The translations under genes were made by a program, and so were the position numbers. Below the pieces are notes generated by a model. The model made no database searches. It was not told the origin of the DNA and saw only the letters and a program-made list of their open reading frames with translations. A stretch of 64,000 nt of DNA, from assembly GCF_000407545.1 (NCBI RefSeq), contig NZ_ASWH01000001.1, positions 124,001 through 188,000 on the forward strand, given 5' to 3'. Source of the DNA: Enterococcus gilvus ATCC BAA-350. GTDB lineage: Bacteria; Bacillota; Bacilli; Lactobacillales; Enterococcaceae. Every line of letters begins with the position of its first letter. Position 1 is the stretch's first letter. Of the stretch, positions 17,160 to 26,714 are shown piece by piece.

Positions 17160-18377
17160 ATGGCGAATGAAGTATTGATGCCAAAGTTGAGTTCCACGAT
17201 GGATGTTGGAACGATCACGACATGGCTGAAAAATGAAGGCGATTCCGTGGAAGTCGGCGAGGCAATTTTCGAAGTGATGACCGACAAAATCGCGATCGAA
17301 GTGGAAGCTTATGATGAAGGAATCTTACTCAAAAAATATATCGGCGATGGGGATAGTGCGCCAGTGAACTCCGTGATCGCCTACATCGGTGAAGCCGGGG
17401 AAGATGTTCCGGCGGAGATGCCAGGCGCGGAAGCTGAACCAGAAGCCGCGGAAGAAGCCAAAGCTGAGGAAGCAGCGGAAACAGGTGCACCAGTCGAAGA
17501 AACGACAGTGGCGACAACAAATGTTCGTGCAACACCCGCCGCCCGCCGAATCGCCCGTGAAAAGGGCATTGATCTACAGACGATCCAAGGCTCGGGTCCA
17601 AAAGGCCGGATTCAAGCGTTAGATGTGAAGGAATACCAAGCACCTGCAGCTGCGGCGGCAATGCCGAAAGCCGCGGAAGGTGAACGAATTCCGTGGAGCG
17701 GCATGCGTAAAGCAATCGCAGACAAGATGTCTGAAAGCAAGCAGACGATTCCACATGTCACTATGAATGCCGAAGTCGATCTGACAAACGTCATCGAATT
17801 ACGAAAACAATTAGTGCCGATGGTGGAAGAACGGACCGACGAACGCTTGTCCTTCTTAGAAATCATCGCAAAAGCAGCGATGGTCGCGCTAAAAGCCTAT
17901 CCAGAGTTTAATGCGAATGCTTACGAAGACGGGATTCAGCGTTTTGACCACGTCAATCTTGGTGTCGCAGTTGCTGTGGAGGCAGGTTTAGTTGTGCCGG
18001 TCGTAGAAAAAGCGGATCAAAAGGGATTAAGTGCGTTGACTGCAGCCGTAAAAGCGGCTACGAAAAAGGCGCGCAATGGGCAACTGCTGCCGGCAGAAAT
18101 GAGCGGCGGGACCTTTACCATCAGTTCATTGGGCCGCAGCAAAGTGCAAACCTTTAATCCCATCATCAATTTACCAGAAGTGGCAATCTTAGGCGTTGGC
18201 GGAAGCTACGAAAAATTGGTAGTGGAGAACACGCCGGAAGGACCTCAGGCCGCAACGATCACAGCCTTGAATCTTTGCCTATCCTTCGATCATCGGGTCG
18301 CTGACGGGGCTCCAGCCGCGGCATTCTTGAGTATGATCGTTGAGCTGTTGGAAAATCCAATGAGTTTGTTACTGTAG
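17160..18377 (+). CDS. acoC: Dihydrolipoamide acyltransferase E2 component
   Basis: A 405-aa E2 core. A single lipoyl domain (residues 1-78) has the modified lysine in MTDKIAIEVEA. An Ala/Glu/Pro-rich linker (about 80-120) follows, then a peripheral-subunit-binding domain (about 122-158, TPAARRIAREKGIDL) and a catalytic domain with SFDHRVADGAP near the end (active-site histidine). It transfers the acyl group to CoA. A single lipoyl domain fits acetoin or branched-chain complexes. Confidence 0.88.
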   Translation: MANEVLMPKLSSTMDVGTITTWLKNEGDSVEVGEAIFEVMTDKIAIEVEAYDEGILLKKYIGDGDSAPVNSVIAYIGEAGEDVPAEMPGAEAEPEAAEEAKAEEAAETGAPVEETTVATTNVRATPAARRIAREKGIDLQTIQGSGPKGRIQALDVKEYQAPAAAAAMPKAAEGERIPWSGMRKAIADKMSESKQTIPHVTMNAEVDLTNVIELRKQLVPMVEERTDERLSFLEIIAKAAMVALKAYPEFNANAYEDGIQRFDHVNLGVAVAVEAGLVVPVVEKADQKGLSALTAAVKAATKKARNGQLLPAEMSGGTFTISSLGRSKVQTFNPIINLPEVAILGVGGSYEKLVVENTPEGPQAATITALNLCLSFDHRVADGAPAAAFLSMIVELLENPMSLLL

Positions 18378-18390
18378 GGGGATTGCGAAT

Positions 18391-19782
18391 ATGACGAAAA
18401 AAACAGAAACAGTCGTGATCGGCGCTGGACCTGGCGGGTATGTGGCGGCCATTCGTGCGGCACAATTGGGACAAAAAGTGACGGTAATAGAAGCAGAGCA
18501 TATTGGCGGCGTTTGCTTGAATGTGGGCTGCATTCCGTCCAAGGCACTGATTACCGCGGGGCATCGTTATCAAGAAGCGCAGCATTCTGATTTTCTAGGC
18601 TTAAGTGTGAAGGATGCGCAACTGGACTTTACCAAGACGCAGCAATGGAAAGACCAGCAAGTCGTGAAGACGTTGACCTCTGGCGTAGGGATGCTCTTAA
18701 AGAAGAATGGTGTAGACGTGATCATGGGTCGGGGGCAATTTACCGGTCCGCAAAGTATGACGATCACCACCAAAAACGGCGAAGAGAAACTGGAATTCAA
18801 ACAGGCGATCGTTGCAACCGGCAGCCGCCCGATCGAGATTCCAGGCTTCAAGTTTGAAGGGCGTGTATTGGATTCCACTGGCGGCTTGAATTTGAAGGAA
18901 ATCCCGAAGAAGCTGATCATTATTGGCGGTGGGATCGTCGGCTCAGAGCTAGGCGGCGCGTATCGCAATCTCGGCTCAGAAGTCACGATCATCGAAGGCA
19001 GTCCGACTATCGTACCGAATTTTGAAAAGGATATTTGCGAAATCGTTGCGAAACGCTTTAAACAAAATGGCGTAAAAATTTTTACGAATGCGAAGGCGAA
19101 AAAAGCCGTCGAAACGAAAAACGGTGTGGCGGTAGAAGTTGAAATCAAAGGCAAGACGCAAACGATCGAAGCGGATTATGTGATGGTCACGGTTGGGCGT
19201 CGACCGAATACGGAAAACTTGGGCTTGGAAAAAGTCGGAGTTACGCTGACGGATAGAAACCTGATCAAAGTGGATGAACAATACCGAACGTCCCAGAAAA
19301 CGATTTTTGCCATCGGAGACATTGTCGAAGGGTTGGCACTGGCGCATAAGGCCAGCTACGAAGCAAAAGTCGCCGCAGAAGTCATCAGCGGGAAAAATGT
19401 CGCGAAGGATTATCGGGCGATTCCGGCCATCTGCTTCACTGATCCAGAAGTGGCGACGGTCGGCTATACGCAAGCAGAAGCAAAAGCCGCCGGAATCAAG
19501 GCTAAGACAGCGAATTTTCCGATGCAGGCCAATGGTCGAGCGTTGTCATTGAATGCAACAGAAGGCTTTGTCCGATTGGTTTTTGAAGCAGAGACCGAAT
19601 TGATTTTAGGAGCGCAGATCGTCGGGGTCAATGCCAGTGATCTAGTGGCGGAGCTCACGCTGGCCATCGAAGCCTATTTAACATTGGAAGACATCTCTCT
19701 GACGATCCACGGACACCCGACATTGTCTGAGATGGTGATGGATGCCAGTGAGATTGGTTTGGGACTGCCGATTCATATGTAA
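18391..19782 (+). CDS. lpdA: Dihydrolipoyl dehydrogenase E3 component
   Basis: A 463-aa flavoprotein. FAD binding is at IGAGPGGYVAAIRAAQLG, the redox-active disulfide is in GGVCLNVGCIPSKAL, NAD binding is at IIGGGIVGSELG, and the C-terminal catalytic His-Glu pair lies in HGHPTLSE. It reoxidises the E2 lipoamide with NAD. It is the last gene of the complex operon, 14 bases after E2, and ends at a terminator. Confidence 0.92.
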   Translation: MTKKTETVVIGAGPGGYVAAIRAAQLGQKVTVIEAEHIGGVCLNVGCIPSKALITAGHRYQEAQHSDFLGLSVKDAQLDFTKTQQWKDQQVVKTLTSGVGMLLKKNGVDVIMGRGQFTGPQSMTITTKNGEEKLEFKQAIVATGSRPIEIPGFKFEGRVLDSTGGLNLKEIPKKLIIIGGGIVGSELGGAYRNLGSEVTIIEGSPTIVPNFEKDICEIVAKRFKQNGVKIFTNAKAKKAVETKNGVAVEVEIKGKTQTIEADYVMVTVGRRPNTENLGLEKVGVTLTDRNLIKVDEQYRTSQKTIFAIGDIVEGLALAHKASYEAKVAAEVISGKNVAKDYRAIPAICFTDPEVATVGYTQAEAKAAGIKAKTANFPMQANGRALSLNATEGFVRLVFEAETELILGAQIVGVNASDLVAELTLAIEAYLTLEDISLTIHGHPTLSEMVMDASEIGLGLPIHM

Positions 19783-19785
19783 AAA

Positions 19786-19825
19786 GGAAAAAGTTATGCC
19801 GTTGATTCGGCATAACTTTTTTTTT
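19786..19825. terminator. Bidirectional intrinsic terminator between lpdA and proC
   Basis: AAAGTTATGCC (19790-19800) and GGCATAACTTT (19809-19819) with an eight-base loop. T9 follows on plus and an A/T-run on minus, so it can serve both convergent genes. Confidence 0.9.
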
Positions 19826-19826
19826 G

Positions 19827-20642
19827 CTATTTCTTCCCTAACTCCTCGTCTTTACGGATCGTGGCATCGATGCCTTTGATCACTGTTGAAATGAAGGCAT
19901 TGTCTTCTAATTCCACGATCCCTGCGACAGTCGTTCCACCAGGGGAGCTTACGCGATCAATCAACGTCCATGGATTTTCATCGCTGTGAGCCAAGGTCTG
20001 CGCACTGCCTAAAATGGCTTGCGTCGCCATTTCCAAGGCGATGTCTTTCGGCAACCCATTCTTCACCGCTGCGCGAGCAATCGAATCGATGAATAGGAAG
20101 GTGTACGCTGGCGAACTTCCAGCGATCGCGGTGAAGATGGAGAAATATTTCTCCTCTAAGGGCCATGCTTTACCGACGGCATTGAATAGATCAATGATCG
20201 TTGCGACATCTTCTTTTGTGGCACTTGGGTTTCCGCAAACAGCTGCTGCGCCTTCACCGACCATCGCGTTCATATTGGGCATTACCCGTACGATTCGAAT
20301 CGGTTGGTCGGTTTCAAACACGTCATAGATCGCTTCTGTACTGGTTCCTGCTGCGATCGAGACAATTAGCGGGTCCTTTTGCAGAATTGCTTCTTTGGCT
20401 TCCAATAGCACGCCTTTAATGACATTCGGCTTCACAGCCAAGATCAGTGTATCGACCGTTTGAATGACTTCCTGCGGATCGTTTAACGCATGGGCCCCGA
20501 CTTTTTCCGCAAATGCTTGGACCTTTTCTTTGGAAATGTCGTATAAATAAATATCTTCTGGTTGGCTAAAGCCGTTTTGAACGATGCCTTCCACGATCGC
20601 GGAGGCCATATTGCCGGCTCCAATAAAACCAATTTTCATCAT
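19827..20642 (-). CDS. proC: Pyrroline-5-carboxylate reductase
   Basis: The 271-aa enzyme of the last step of proline synthesis, reducing pyrroline-5-carboxylate with NAD(P)H. The N-terminal Rossmann motif is IGFIGAGNMASAIVEG, and the signature region VSSPGGTTVAGIVELED is at the C-terminus. The length matches the family. AGGAGG lies five bases before the first ATG, and a second ATG follows directly. It is divergent from the AraC-family gene, with no proA/proB nearby. Confidence 0.93.
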   Translation of the reverse strand: MMKIGFIGAGNMASAIVEGIVQNGFSQPEDIYLYDISKEKVQAFAEKVGAHALNDPQEVIQTVDTLILAVKPNVIKGVLLEAKEAILQKDPLIVSIAAGTSTEAIYDVFETDQPIRIVRVMPNMNAMVGEGAAAVCGNPSATKEDVATIIDLFNAVGKAWPLEEKYFSIFTAIAGSSPAYTFLFIDSIARAAVKNGLPKDIALEMATQAILGSAQTLAHSDENPWTLIDRVSSPGGTTVAGIVELEDNAFISTVIKGIDATIRKDEELGKK

Positions 20643-20785
20643 AAATTCCTCCTCAAGAGTGTTTGAATCAAATGTACGAACACTTCAATAGTGGTACAAT
20701 CAATAAAGAAAGTATATGCTGTTTCATGGTTGTTTTAAATAGTGTAGGAAAAGAAGAAAGTGTTCAATTATAAGGTGGTGATAGG

Positions 20786-21772
20786 ATGGATGCAACACCG
20801 ACGCAGGATACGCGTTTTTATCAATTTTTGAAGACGCTGGATTGCTACTTGGGAGATGACGGACAGATGCTAGGGGAGGTTCAGCGGTTTGCCGAGAATC
20901 CGCAGCGAGATATCGCGGCTTTTGTGACGAAGGATTCGACAGATCGAATCGAAGTGCCAGACGGCTTCCTTCGCATCCTCTATGTGATGAAGGGGACGGC
21001 GACGATTCAGTTAGATAATACGGAGAGATGCCTGACAGCAGGTGGGCTGCTGCTGGTGAATGGCGCTGCGCAGCTCTCTTATACAGGGAGCTTAGAGACG
21101 CAAGTGCTGACGTTTTATTTTAAAGCGAGCTACTTCACCGAATCCTTGCTAGGGCAAATTTTCGAGGAACCTCTATTGTACCGTTTTTTTATCGAAGCTT
21201 TAAGTGAGGAATTTGTTGGCATTTCACGCTTTCTGGTTTATGATTTTGCAGGAGAGACCGACGTTCATTTTTATGCCTTACTTTTATTGAAGCAGGTCGT
21301 CAAAATGGCCTATTTCAATAACAAAGTGACGAAGGCCGCCTTTGTGCTGCTGATTGTTGAGATCAGCCAAGCCCCTCCCGAGGGGTTGATCGCAAAGGAC
21401 AGTGTCGTGTCGAATGGTCAGTTGACTGAAGAGCTGCTGGCGTATATCGATGCGCGATTGGAGCAGGTGACATTGGAAGAGGTGGCGGAAAAATTTCATT
21501 TCCATCCGAATTATTTGTCGAGCTTATTGAAGGAGAAGACAGGTCATTCCTTTACGGAGATCGTCTTATTGAGAAGAATCGAACGCTGTAAAAAATATTT
21601 AGAACAGACAGACCTGACGGTGCAGACGATCGTGGAGCGATTGGGGTATAAAGATAAAGCCTTCTTTTATAAACGCTTCAAGCAAATCGAAGGACTCACA
21701 CCACGTCAGTATCGGAAAAAGCGAGAGGAAGAAAACGAATGTACGAAGACCTTTTTGCCGAAGTGCAATTGA
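20786..21772 (+). CDS. AraC-family transcriptional regulator
   Basis: The product (328 aa) has an N-terminal cupin-like effector domain (residues about 30-115, EVPDGFLRILYVMKGTATIQL) and a C-terminal double helix-turn-helix (about 215-318, HFHPNYLSSLLKEKTGHSF and GYKDKAFFYKRFKQIEGLTPRQYRK). A possible extended -10 promoter, TGGTACAAT, ends at 20700. The next gene begins inside its 3' end, so the two are transcribed together. The target is unknown. Confidence 0.85.
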   Translation: MDATPTQDTRFYQFLKTLDCYLGDDGQMLGEVQRFAENPQRDIAAFVTKDSTDRIEVPDGFLRILYVMKGTATIQLDNTERCLTAGGLLLVNGAAQLSYTGSLETQVLTFYFKASYFTESLLGQIFEEPLLYRFFIEALSEEFVGISRFLVYDFAGETDVHFYALLLLKQVVKMAYFNNKVTKAAFVLLIVEISQAPPEGLIAKDSVVSNGQLTEELLAYIDARLEQVTLEEVAEKFHFHPNYLSSLLKEKTGHSFTEIVLLRRIERCKKYLEQTDLTVQTIVERLGYKDKAFFYKRFKQIEGLTPRQYRKKREEENECTKTFLPKCN

Positions 21773-22047
21773 CCGTAGTAGAACAACCAATCGAATGGGT
21801 AGAGGACCTGCCGCTTTATCGCGGACATCTCAAGGAATTGCCCTTCATCACAGGGAAAGGCCCCTCGAAAAAAGCGATGTACCAGCAATTAGCAGCACAA
21901 TATCAAGAGTATGCCGCATTGAATCAAGTGGAGGATAAAGAGGAAGAAATGACGTCTTCATTATTAACGGCAGATCAATTGTTGAAATATTATGATGGCG
22001 AGACCTTCGACGGCTTTTCATTAGGAGACCTATTGAAGGACGAATAG
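21739..22047 (+). CDS. Small acidic protein of unknown function
   Basis: A 102-aa product whose start overlaps the AraC-family gene by 34 bases, with AGAGGAAG before the ATG. The first half (LPLYRGHLKELPFITGKGPSKKAMYQQL) loosely recalls the HicB-type partial RNase H fold, where a strand is followed by a helix after a glycine. The second half is acidic and helical. No partner toxin is visible, so I leave it unassigned. Confidence 0.6.
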   Translation: MYEDLFAEVQLTVVEQPIEWVEDLPLYRGHLKELPFITGKGPSKKAMYQQLAAQYQEYAALNQVEDKEEEMTSSLLTADQLLKYYDGETFDGFSLGDLLKDE

Positions 22048-22113
22048 AGCAACTTTGTATCCCTTTTCAATTCTTTCAGCTAGACTGGGTAAAAGATAAA
22101 AAGGAGTGATCAA

Positions 22114-22464
22114 ATGTCCTCAATCGAAAAATACATCCAAGAGGCGAACCAAGAGCAGCAGCCGAAGCTCAATGAAATCTATCAGCTTATCAAAGAAATA
22201 GTGCCAGTAGAAACGACTGAAAAAATCTCTTATGGGATGCCGACCTTTTATTTAAAGGAAAATCTCGTTCACTTTGGCGGGATGAAAAAGCATTTAGGGT
22301 TTTACCCGGCGCCTAGTGCGATAGAGGCCTTCAGCGAGGAGCTAACGGACTATAAAACCTCCAAAGGCGCGGTGCAATTCCCGTATGATCAAGAATTGCC
22401 AACGGCTCTCATCACGGACATGGTGCGTTTTCGTTTGAAGGAGGTGGCGGAGAAACATGCTTAA
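22114..22464 (+). CDS. DUF1801 (YdhG-like) protein
   Basis: A 116-aa cytoplasmic protein with the DUF1801 pattern: a helix with LNEIYQLIKEIVP, then EKISYGMPTFYLKENLVHFGGMKKHLGFYP and a final FPYDQELPTALI. Members are small frataxin-like-fold proteins, some proposed to handle iron. The role is uncertain. AAGGAGTG precedes the ATG. It overlaps the VOC gene by eight bases. Confidence 0.75.
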   Translation: MSSIEKYIQEANQEQQPKLNEIYQLIKEIVPVETTEKISYGMPTFYLKENLVHFGGMKKHLGFYPAPSAIEAFSEELTDYKTSKGAVQFPYDQELPTALITDMVRFRLKEVAEKHA

Positions 22465-22822
22465 AGGAATCGAGATCATGCTGTATGTCAATGATGTCGC
22501 AAGCGCCGTCGCCTTTTGGCAGCAAGGATTCGATGGGACGCTCGTCTCGCAGCAGCCAGTGACGAAGGAAAGCTTGCAGGCAACAGTCCAACTATTAGAG
22601 GGCGTCCAGCTTGTTTTGTTCGACCGAAAGTTCATTGAGGAAGTCTCACCTGAAGTGGTGGACAATTTCCCTTCGTTAGTAATGAGGGTGTCCGATTTAG
22701 CGGTCTATCATGAACGGCTAAAAACTGTAAGCCCGAATGTGAATCCGATCATGGAACAAGGGGATCGGCGGCTGTTTAATTTCGCGGATCTTGAAAACAA
22801 TTATTTTGTGTTGAGTGAGTGA
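22457..22822 (+). CDS. VOC-superfamily (glyoxalase/bleomycin resistance-like) protein
   Basis: A 121-aa single vicinal-oxygen-chelate domain: the opening strand IEIMLYVNDVASAVAFWQQGF, then LVLFDRK and a closing RRLFNFADLENNYFVLSE. The usual metal-binding histidine at the first strand is absent, so the catalytic status is unclear. It is coupled to the DUF1801 gene upstream. Confidence 0.75.
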   Translation: MLKGIEIMLYVNDVASAVAFWQQGFDGTLVSQQPVTKESLQATVQLLEGVQLVLFDRKFIEEVSPEVVDNFPSLVMRVSDLAVYHERLKTVSPNVNPIMEQGDRRLFNFADLENNYFVLSE

Positions 22823-22850
22823 CCTTCAAGCGATTGAAGGTTCTTTTTTT
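22822..22850 (+). terminator. Intrinsic terminator
   Basis: ACCTTCAA (22822-22829) and TTGAAGGT (22834-22841) with a four-base loop, then TCTTTTTTTT. Confidence 0.88.
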
Positions 22851-23008
22851 TGGAAAGATTCGTCGAGTACTCGCTCATAGAATCCTTCAAGGTTTCTTGG
22901 ACAGCTATCATCAAACTATTAGTGGATTTCAGTCAAAATCCTTGTGAATTGTTGTATTATCTTAGAAGGAAAAAGAGCTTTCATTGATTATTTTATTCAG
23001 AGGAGAAA

Positions 23009-23901
23009 ATGATGGTACAAATTTTGTTGGGACTGCTGGCAGTCTTATTGGTTTACTATTTGTTTTATTTTATTCGCGATCTTATCGCAGAACGTGAAAA
23101 TTGGGCGGCGGAAACTTTCTGGTGTCTGGTGTGATCGGGTTTGTTACAGACGCGATGGATACGTTGGGAATCGGAAGCTTTGCACCGACGACGATGTTGG
23201 TAGAAATGACGAAACAATTAGACAATGACCGTCAATTACCAGGCACCCTGAACGTCTCTCATACCGTTCCGGTAATTATCGAGGCCTTCATCTTTATCAC
23301 TGTGGTGAAGGTGGCACCGTTGACGTTGTTCTCTTTGGTGATCGCAGCGATCGCCGGATCTTACATTGGTTCAAAAACAGTCAGCAAGCTGCCGGAGAGG
23401 AAAGTGCAGTTTTATATGGGTATCGCCTTGATCGTCACGGCTGCCTTGATGGCGATGAAGCAGTTGGGCTTATTGGATTTATTAGGCACGGGCAATCACC
23501 TGACAGGGTTGACGGGGATTAAATTGATCATCGGGATCGTTGGGAATTTTATCTTAGGGGCGCTGATGACGATCGGTGTTGGTTTGTACGCGCCTTGTAT
23601 GGCGCTTGTCTATATGCTTGGGCTAAGTCCTTTAGTGGCGTTTCCTATCATGATGGCTTCGTGTGCGGGCTTGATGCCAGTTGCAGGAACAAACTTTATT
23701 AAATCGGGAGATTACTCACGAAAAGTCAGCTTAGCGATTACGATCGGCGGTATCTTTGGTGTGATCGTTGCGACTCGTTTCGTGACAGGATTAGATATGA
23801 CTGTACTGACTTGGATCGTGATCGCAGTCGTTCTTTACTCAGGCTTCACCTATATTCGCAAAGGTCTGCCGGAACAAGTGGGACGGTTGAAGAAGTTCTA
23901 G
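23009..23901 (+). pseudogene. TSUP-family (TauE/SafE-like) membrane permease with an N-terminal frameshift
   Basis: AGGAG followed by ATGATG at 23009 starts a frame encoding a first transmembrane helix (VQILLGLLAVLLVYYLFYFIRDLI) that runs to a stop near 23133. The rest of the protein, a TSUP permease with VIGFVTDAMDTLGIGSF and about seven more hydrophobic segments, is in another frame from about 23101. Adding one T in GAAAATTGGGCGG at about 23098 joins the frames as EREN-LGGGNFLVSG, which suits the family. This may be a real single-base deletion or a sequencing error. A 266-aa product starting at the TTG at 23101 would lack the first helix and a ribosome binding site. TSUP proteins export sulfite or organosulfur anions. 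Confidence 0.7.
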
Positions 23902-23926
23902 AGAGTGATCTCTAGGGCTTTTTTTA
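23897..23926 (+). terminator. Intrinsic terminator
   Basis: CTAGAGA (23898-23904) and TCTCTAG (23909-23915), loop GTGA, then GGCTTTTTTT. It overlaps the stop of the permease gene. Confidence 0.82.
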
Positions 23927-24002
23927 AACCTCGTTTATTTGCTAGATATCCAATCTTGTTAGGCGGATAATAGAGGAGAATAAAAGTTGAACGGGAGGAC
24001 GT

Positions 24003-25559
24003 ATGGATCAGGAATTATTGATTATCGAGCTGCTCTCTTCTGGGGAGCCGATCTATAAACGTGCAAAGAGGCAGCGAGAAAAAAATAGGATCACGGCGTT
24101 TCTGTTTTTAGTAGTATCGAGTGGTCTGTTTTTTGGGATCGGGAGTATTGTCTATCAACGGATGGATGGGTTCGCGCACGCGATGGATACTCGCTATTGG
24201 CTGCGGGGATTTTACCACTTTTCACTAGTATTAGGTATTCTCAGTGTTGCTGCGGTCGCGGTATTTTTCATCGTAAATGAGATTCAAGGGGTATGGGTAC
24301 GCCGATCTTTCCAGCAATTTTTGGAACGGCTGGTAAGACGGGCAGCCAAATATCCGATTATTTATCAAGACCGTGAAGCGTATTATTTAGCGGAAGAGCC
24401 CAAAAAGCCGATGATTCGTTTATTGAAGGACGACTGTCTCGAATTGACCACGACCTTTGACGGTGCTTCGGTTTGTTTAGGGGATCGCCAAGAATTTTTT
24501 GGGTTTTCCTCGATGCAATTATTTGTATTAACAAGCGAACCGCCGCTGCTCCCAGTCGCGTTTCCTCAAGCGCACAGGATGAATTCAAAATGGCCGCTCT
24601 TGCTGATTAGTTTGGTCTTTCTAGGGGCGGCGGGAGTATTTGGTTATGAGGGCCTGACGCGGCATCGCATGCTTTATGGCGAGAGCGAGGGACCTAGTAC
24701 GTATTCAACAGCGTCTAGCGAGGCGCCGCGGTCAAGCGCTGGCTTACTGACGCAGCAAGGAAAGGCACCGAACAACCAGGTAAATCAAGCCAATCAATTG
24801 GAGTTGAATAATGAGACTCATGAACTGTACATGACGACAGATAGCGGAGCGGCTTGGACATTTGTCCCGTTGAAGCCGGAGTGGCTGCGTGCAGGCAGTT
24901 ACTTATTGACGACTGGTGAGATTCCAATGGGCTATTGGATGGATAAAACCTACACTGTCTCAAAGGATTTCTCTTGGTTTATTTACTCTGAAAACGAGAA
25001 GGACTTGTTTTTTCTAGCTTCAAAAGACAACGGAAAAACGTGGCAAAAAGCTCTCGTATCTGAGAACGCACAGCGCATGCGTTACCGCAAAGCACAATTC
25101 TTTGCTGATGGAAGCGGCATATTAGCCTACTCCAGCGCCTCACCGGAAGTTTCTTCGGAAGGCTTAATCCTTTTTCAAACCAACGATCATGGGCAAAGTT
25201 GGTCACAAATGAACAGTACCACGATCGGTCAACCTGTCCAAAATGTCAGCTTCGTGAACCCAACGTTAGGATTTGTTTCGACGAGGGAGAAGTTGTATTA
25301 CACCAACAACAGCGGCAGTTCCTTCAAAGAGGCGGTGGTGACGATCCCAGAAGAATACCAAACAGGGGGATTGGATCTTTTTCAATCACCAAATGAGGTG
25401 ACTCAAGTCAGCACGAATCAGTTAGAAGCGAAATTCTATTTGTTGAAAATGAAAGGGATCGATCAAGGGAAAATGTTCGCTTGCTTGTACCGTTCTTCGG
25501 ATAATGGCGAGACCTGGCAATTCGCCGAGCAATTGTCGCAAGTCATGCCAAATGAATAA
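24003..25559 (+). CDS. Membrane-anchored protein with extracellular BNR (Asp-box) repeats
   Basis: A 518-aa protein with hydrophobic spans at about residues 28-50, 70-95 and 197-219. A Ser/Pro/Gln-rich linker follows, then an outer domain with three Asp-box repeats: SKDNGKTW, TNDHGQSW and SSDNGETW. A degenerate TTDSGAAW and YTNNSGSSF add to the pattern. Asp boxes mark beta-propeller folds in sialidases and in many non-catalytic proteins. No sialidase active-site arginine pattern is evident, so an enzymatic role is not claimed. GGGAGGAC precedes the ATG. It is a single gene between terminators. Confidence 0.7.
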   Translation: MDQELLIIELLSSGEPIYKRAKRQREKNRITAFLFLVVSSGLFFGIGSIVYQRMDGFAHAMDTRYWLRGFYHFSLVLGILSVAAVAVFFIVNEIQGVWVRRSFQQFLERLVRRAAKYPIIYQDREAYYLAEEPKKPMIRLLKDDCLELTTTFDGASVCLGDRQEFFGFSSMQLFVLTSEPPLLPVAFPQAHRMNSKWPLLLISLVFLGAAGVFGYEGLTRHRMLYGESEGPSTYSTASSEAPRSSAGLLTQQGKAPNNQVNQANQLELNNETHELYMTTDSGAAWTFVPLKPEWLRAGSYLLTTGEIPMGYWMDKTYTVSKDFSWFIYSENEKDLFFLASKDNGKTWQKALVSENAQRMRYRKAQFFADGSGILAYSSASPEVSSEGLILFQTNDHGQSWSQMNSTTIGQPVQNVSFVNPTLGFVSTREKLYYTNNSGSSFKEAVVTIPEEYQTGGLDLFQSPNEVTQVSTNQLEAKFYLLKMKGIDQGKMFACLYRSSDNGETWQFAEQLSQVMPNE

Positions 25560-25633
25560 CGGGAACTTCTATTGGAGCATAAGAATAAATGAACCAGCAG
25601 CTATCGAAGAAATCACTAAATCAGAACGAATTC

Positions 25634-25668
25634 AAGGCACTTTTTCAATACGAGGAAGTGCCTTTTTG
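25634..25668 (+). terminator. Intrinsic terminator
   Basis: AAGGCACTT (25634-25642) and AAGTGCCTT (25656-25664) followed by TTT. Probably it ends the BNR-protein transcript. Confidence 0.75.
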
Positions 25669-25739
25669 CATAGGATTTCGTTTGAATAAATCCTATGAGC
25701 TGTTTACAATAGGGACGACTGAATGGAGAGGTGAGGACT

Positions 25740-26402
25740 ATGGAGATCGTGCGCGCGGATTTTCAATTATTTGATCGGGAGTATTTTACTTTCAAACAAC
25801 TGAAGGCGCAGCATTCAGAGAAAGAGCTTGAGGAAATCAAACAAGAGTATAAAAAACATTGGCAAAAGTGGAAAGCTATACAGATGGCTGTCGCGGATGG
25901 CTTGCCGAAAGAATTTCACATGGAAAAGCCGAAAATTGAAAGCTGGACGAATGGTTGGAATTTGCGCAATCATTTTTGGTGTGCGTATCGTGATCCTGCA
26001 CATCACAATCAAAATGCCTGTTTAGCAGTTCTGCTGAATAAAAAGCAATTTCAAGTGTATCTAATGTTTCAGCATTATAAAAGTGAGGAACGTTCAGGAA
26101 GCTTGGCAGCGTACAATGACCTGCTGCCGACATTGGCTGAATGGTATTTACAGGTGGAGAGTAAAAACTATTTTATCTGGCCGCAAACAGAACATGAATT
26201 GGACGATCATCTTCCGCTGACAGCGTTCTTGGAGGGAAAGTCACAGTCGGATAAATGGACAGATTCGATGAAGGGACGAAGCTTTCAATTAGGAAAGTTA
26301 TTCTTTCAAACAGACGCTCTTTCTAATGTTGTTGAGGAAACCATCCACGCGATGGAGGAGCTGGCACCGCTATATGCTGCATTGGATCGTACAGACAGGT
26401 AA
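25740..26402 (+). CDS. Uncharacterised protein, possibly HI_0552-like
   Basis: A 220-aa soluble protein rich in Trp, Lys and Glu: an N-terminal helical part (FDREYFTFKQLKAQHSEKEL) and a later sheet region (NHFWCAYRD, QVYLMFQHYKSEE, NYFIWPQ). The composition and length recall the HI_0552 family, but I cannot verify this. The ATG at 25740 is chosen because GAGAGGTGAGG lies before it. The alternative GTG at 25731 would lie inside that site. Confidence 0.6.
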   Translation: MEIVRADFQLFDREYFTFKQLKAQHSEKELEEIKQEYKKHWQKWKAIQMAVADGLPKEFHMEKPKIESWTNGWNLRNHFWCAYRDPAHHNQNACLAVLLNKKQFQVYLMFQHYKSEERSGSLAAYNDLLPTLAEWYLQVESKNYFIWPQTEHELDDHLPLTAFLEGKSQSDKWTDSMKGRSFQLGKLFFQTDALSNVVEETIHAMEELAPLYAALDRTDR

Positions 26403-26477
26403 TCGGTTAAAAGAACCCGTGTAAAAAGCGGAGGATGCACGTATAATGAGACCTATCAAATAAGAAAGGAGCAGCGT

Positions 26478-26714
26478 TTGACAATGAAGAAACTCGATTT
26501 GTCCAAATCTTTGTATGAATTAGTCACCCTTTATCCTGAAATCAAGGATTTAATGTATAAATTAGGTTTTGATGCCATCGCAAAACCGGGAATGCTGCAG
26601 ACGGCTGGACGGTACGTCACGATTCCTAAAGGCGCAAAAATGAAACATATTCCAATGGATCAAATCATTCAAACATTTGAAGCAAACGGCTTTGAAGTGG
26701 AAGGAGAATTTTAA
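26478..26714 (+). CDS. DUF1858 domain protein
   Basis: A 78-aa protein, nearly all DUF1858: LDLSKSLYELVTLYPEIKDLMYKLGF, then an IP..KGAKMKHIPMDQIIQTFEANGFEV end. DUF1858 domains are usually linked to hemerythrin or PAS redox and NO-responsive proteins, and here the next gene is one. AAGGAG lies six bases from the TTG at 26478 and twelve from the ATG at 26484, so either may be the start. Its stop overlaps the next start (TAATG). Confidence 0.8.
   Translation: MTMKKLDLSKSLYELVTLYPEIKDLMYKLGFDAIAKPGMLQTAGRYVTIPKGAKMKHIPMDQIIQTFEANGFEVEGEF

Noticed and set aside
25504..25774. Two overlapping short plus-strand frames after the BNR-protein gene
   Set aside because: They cover the end of that gene, its terminator and the promoter region of the next gene, and lack start signals.
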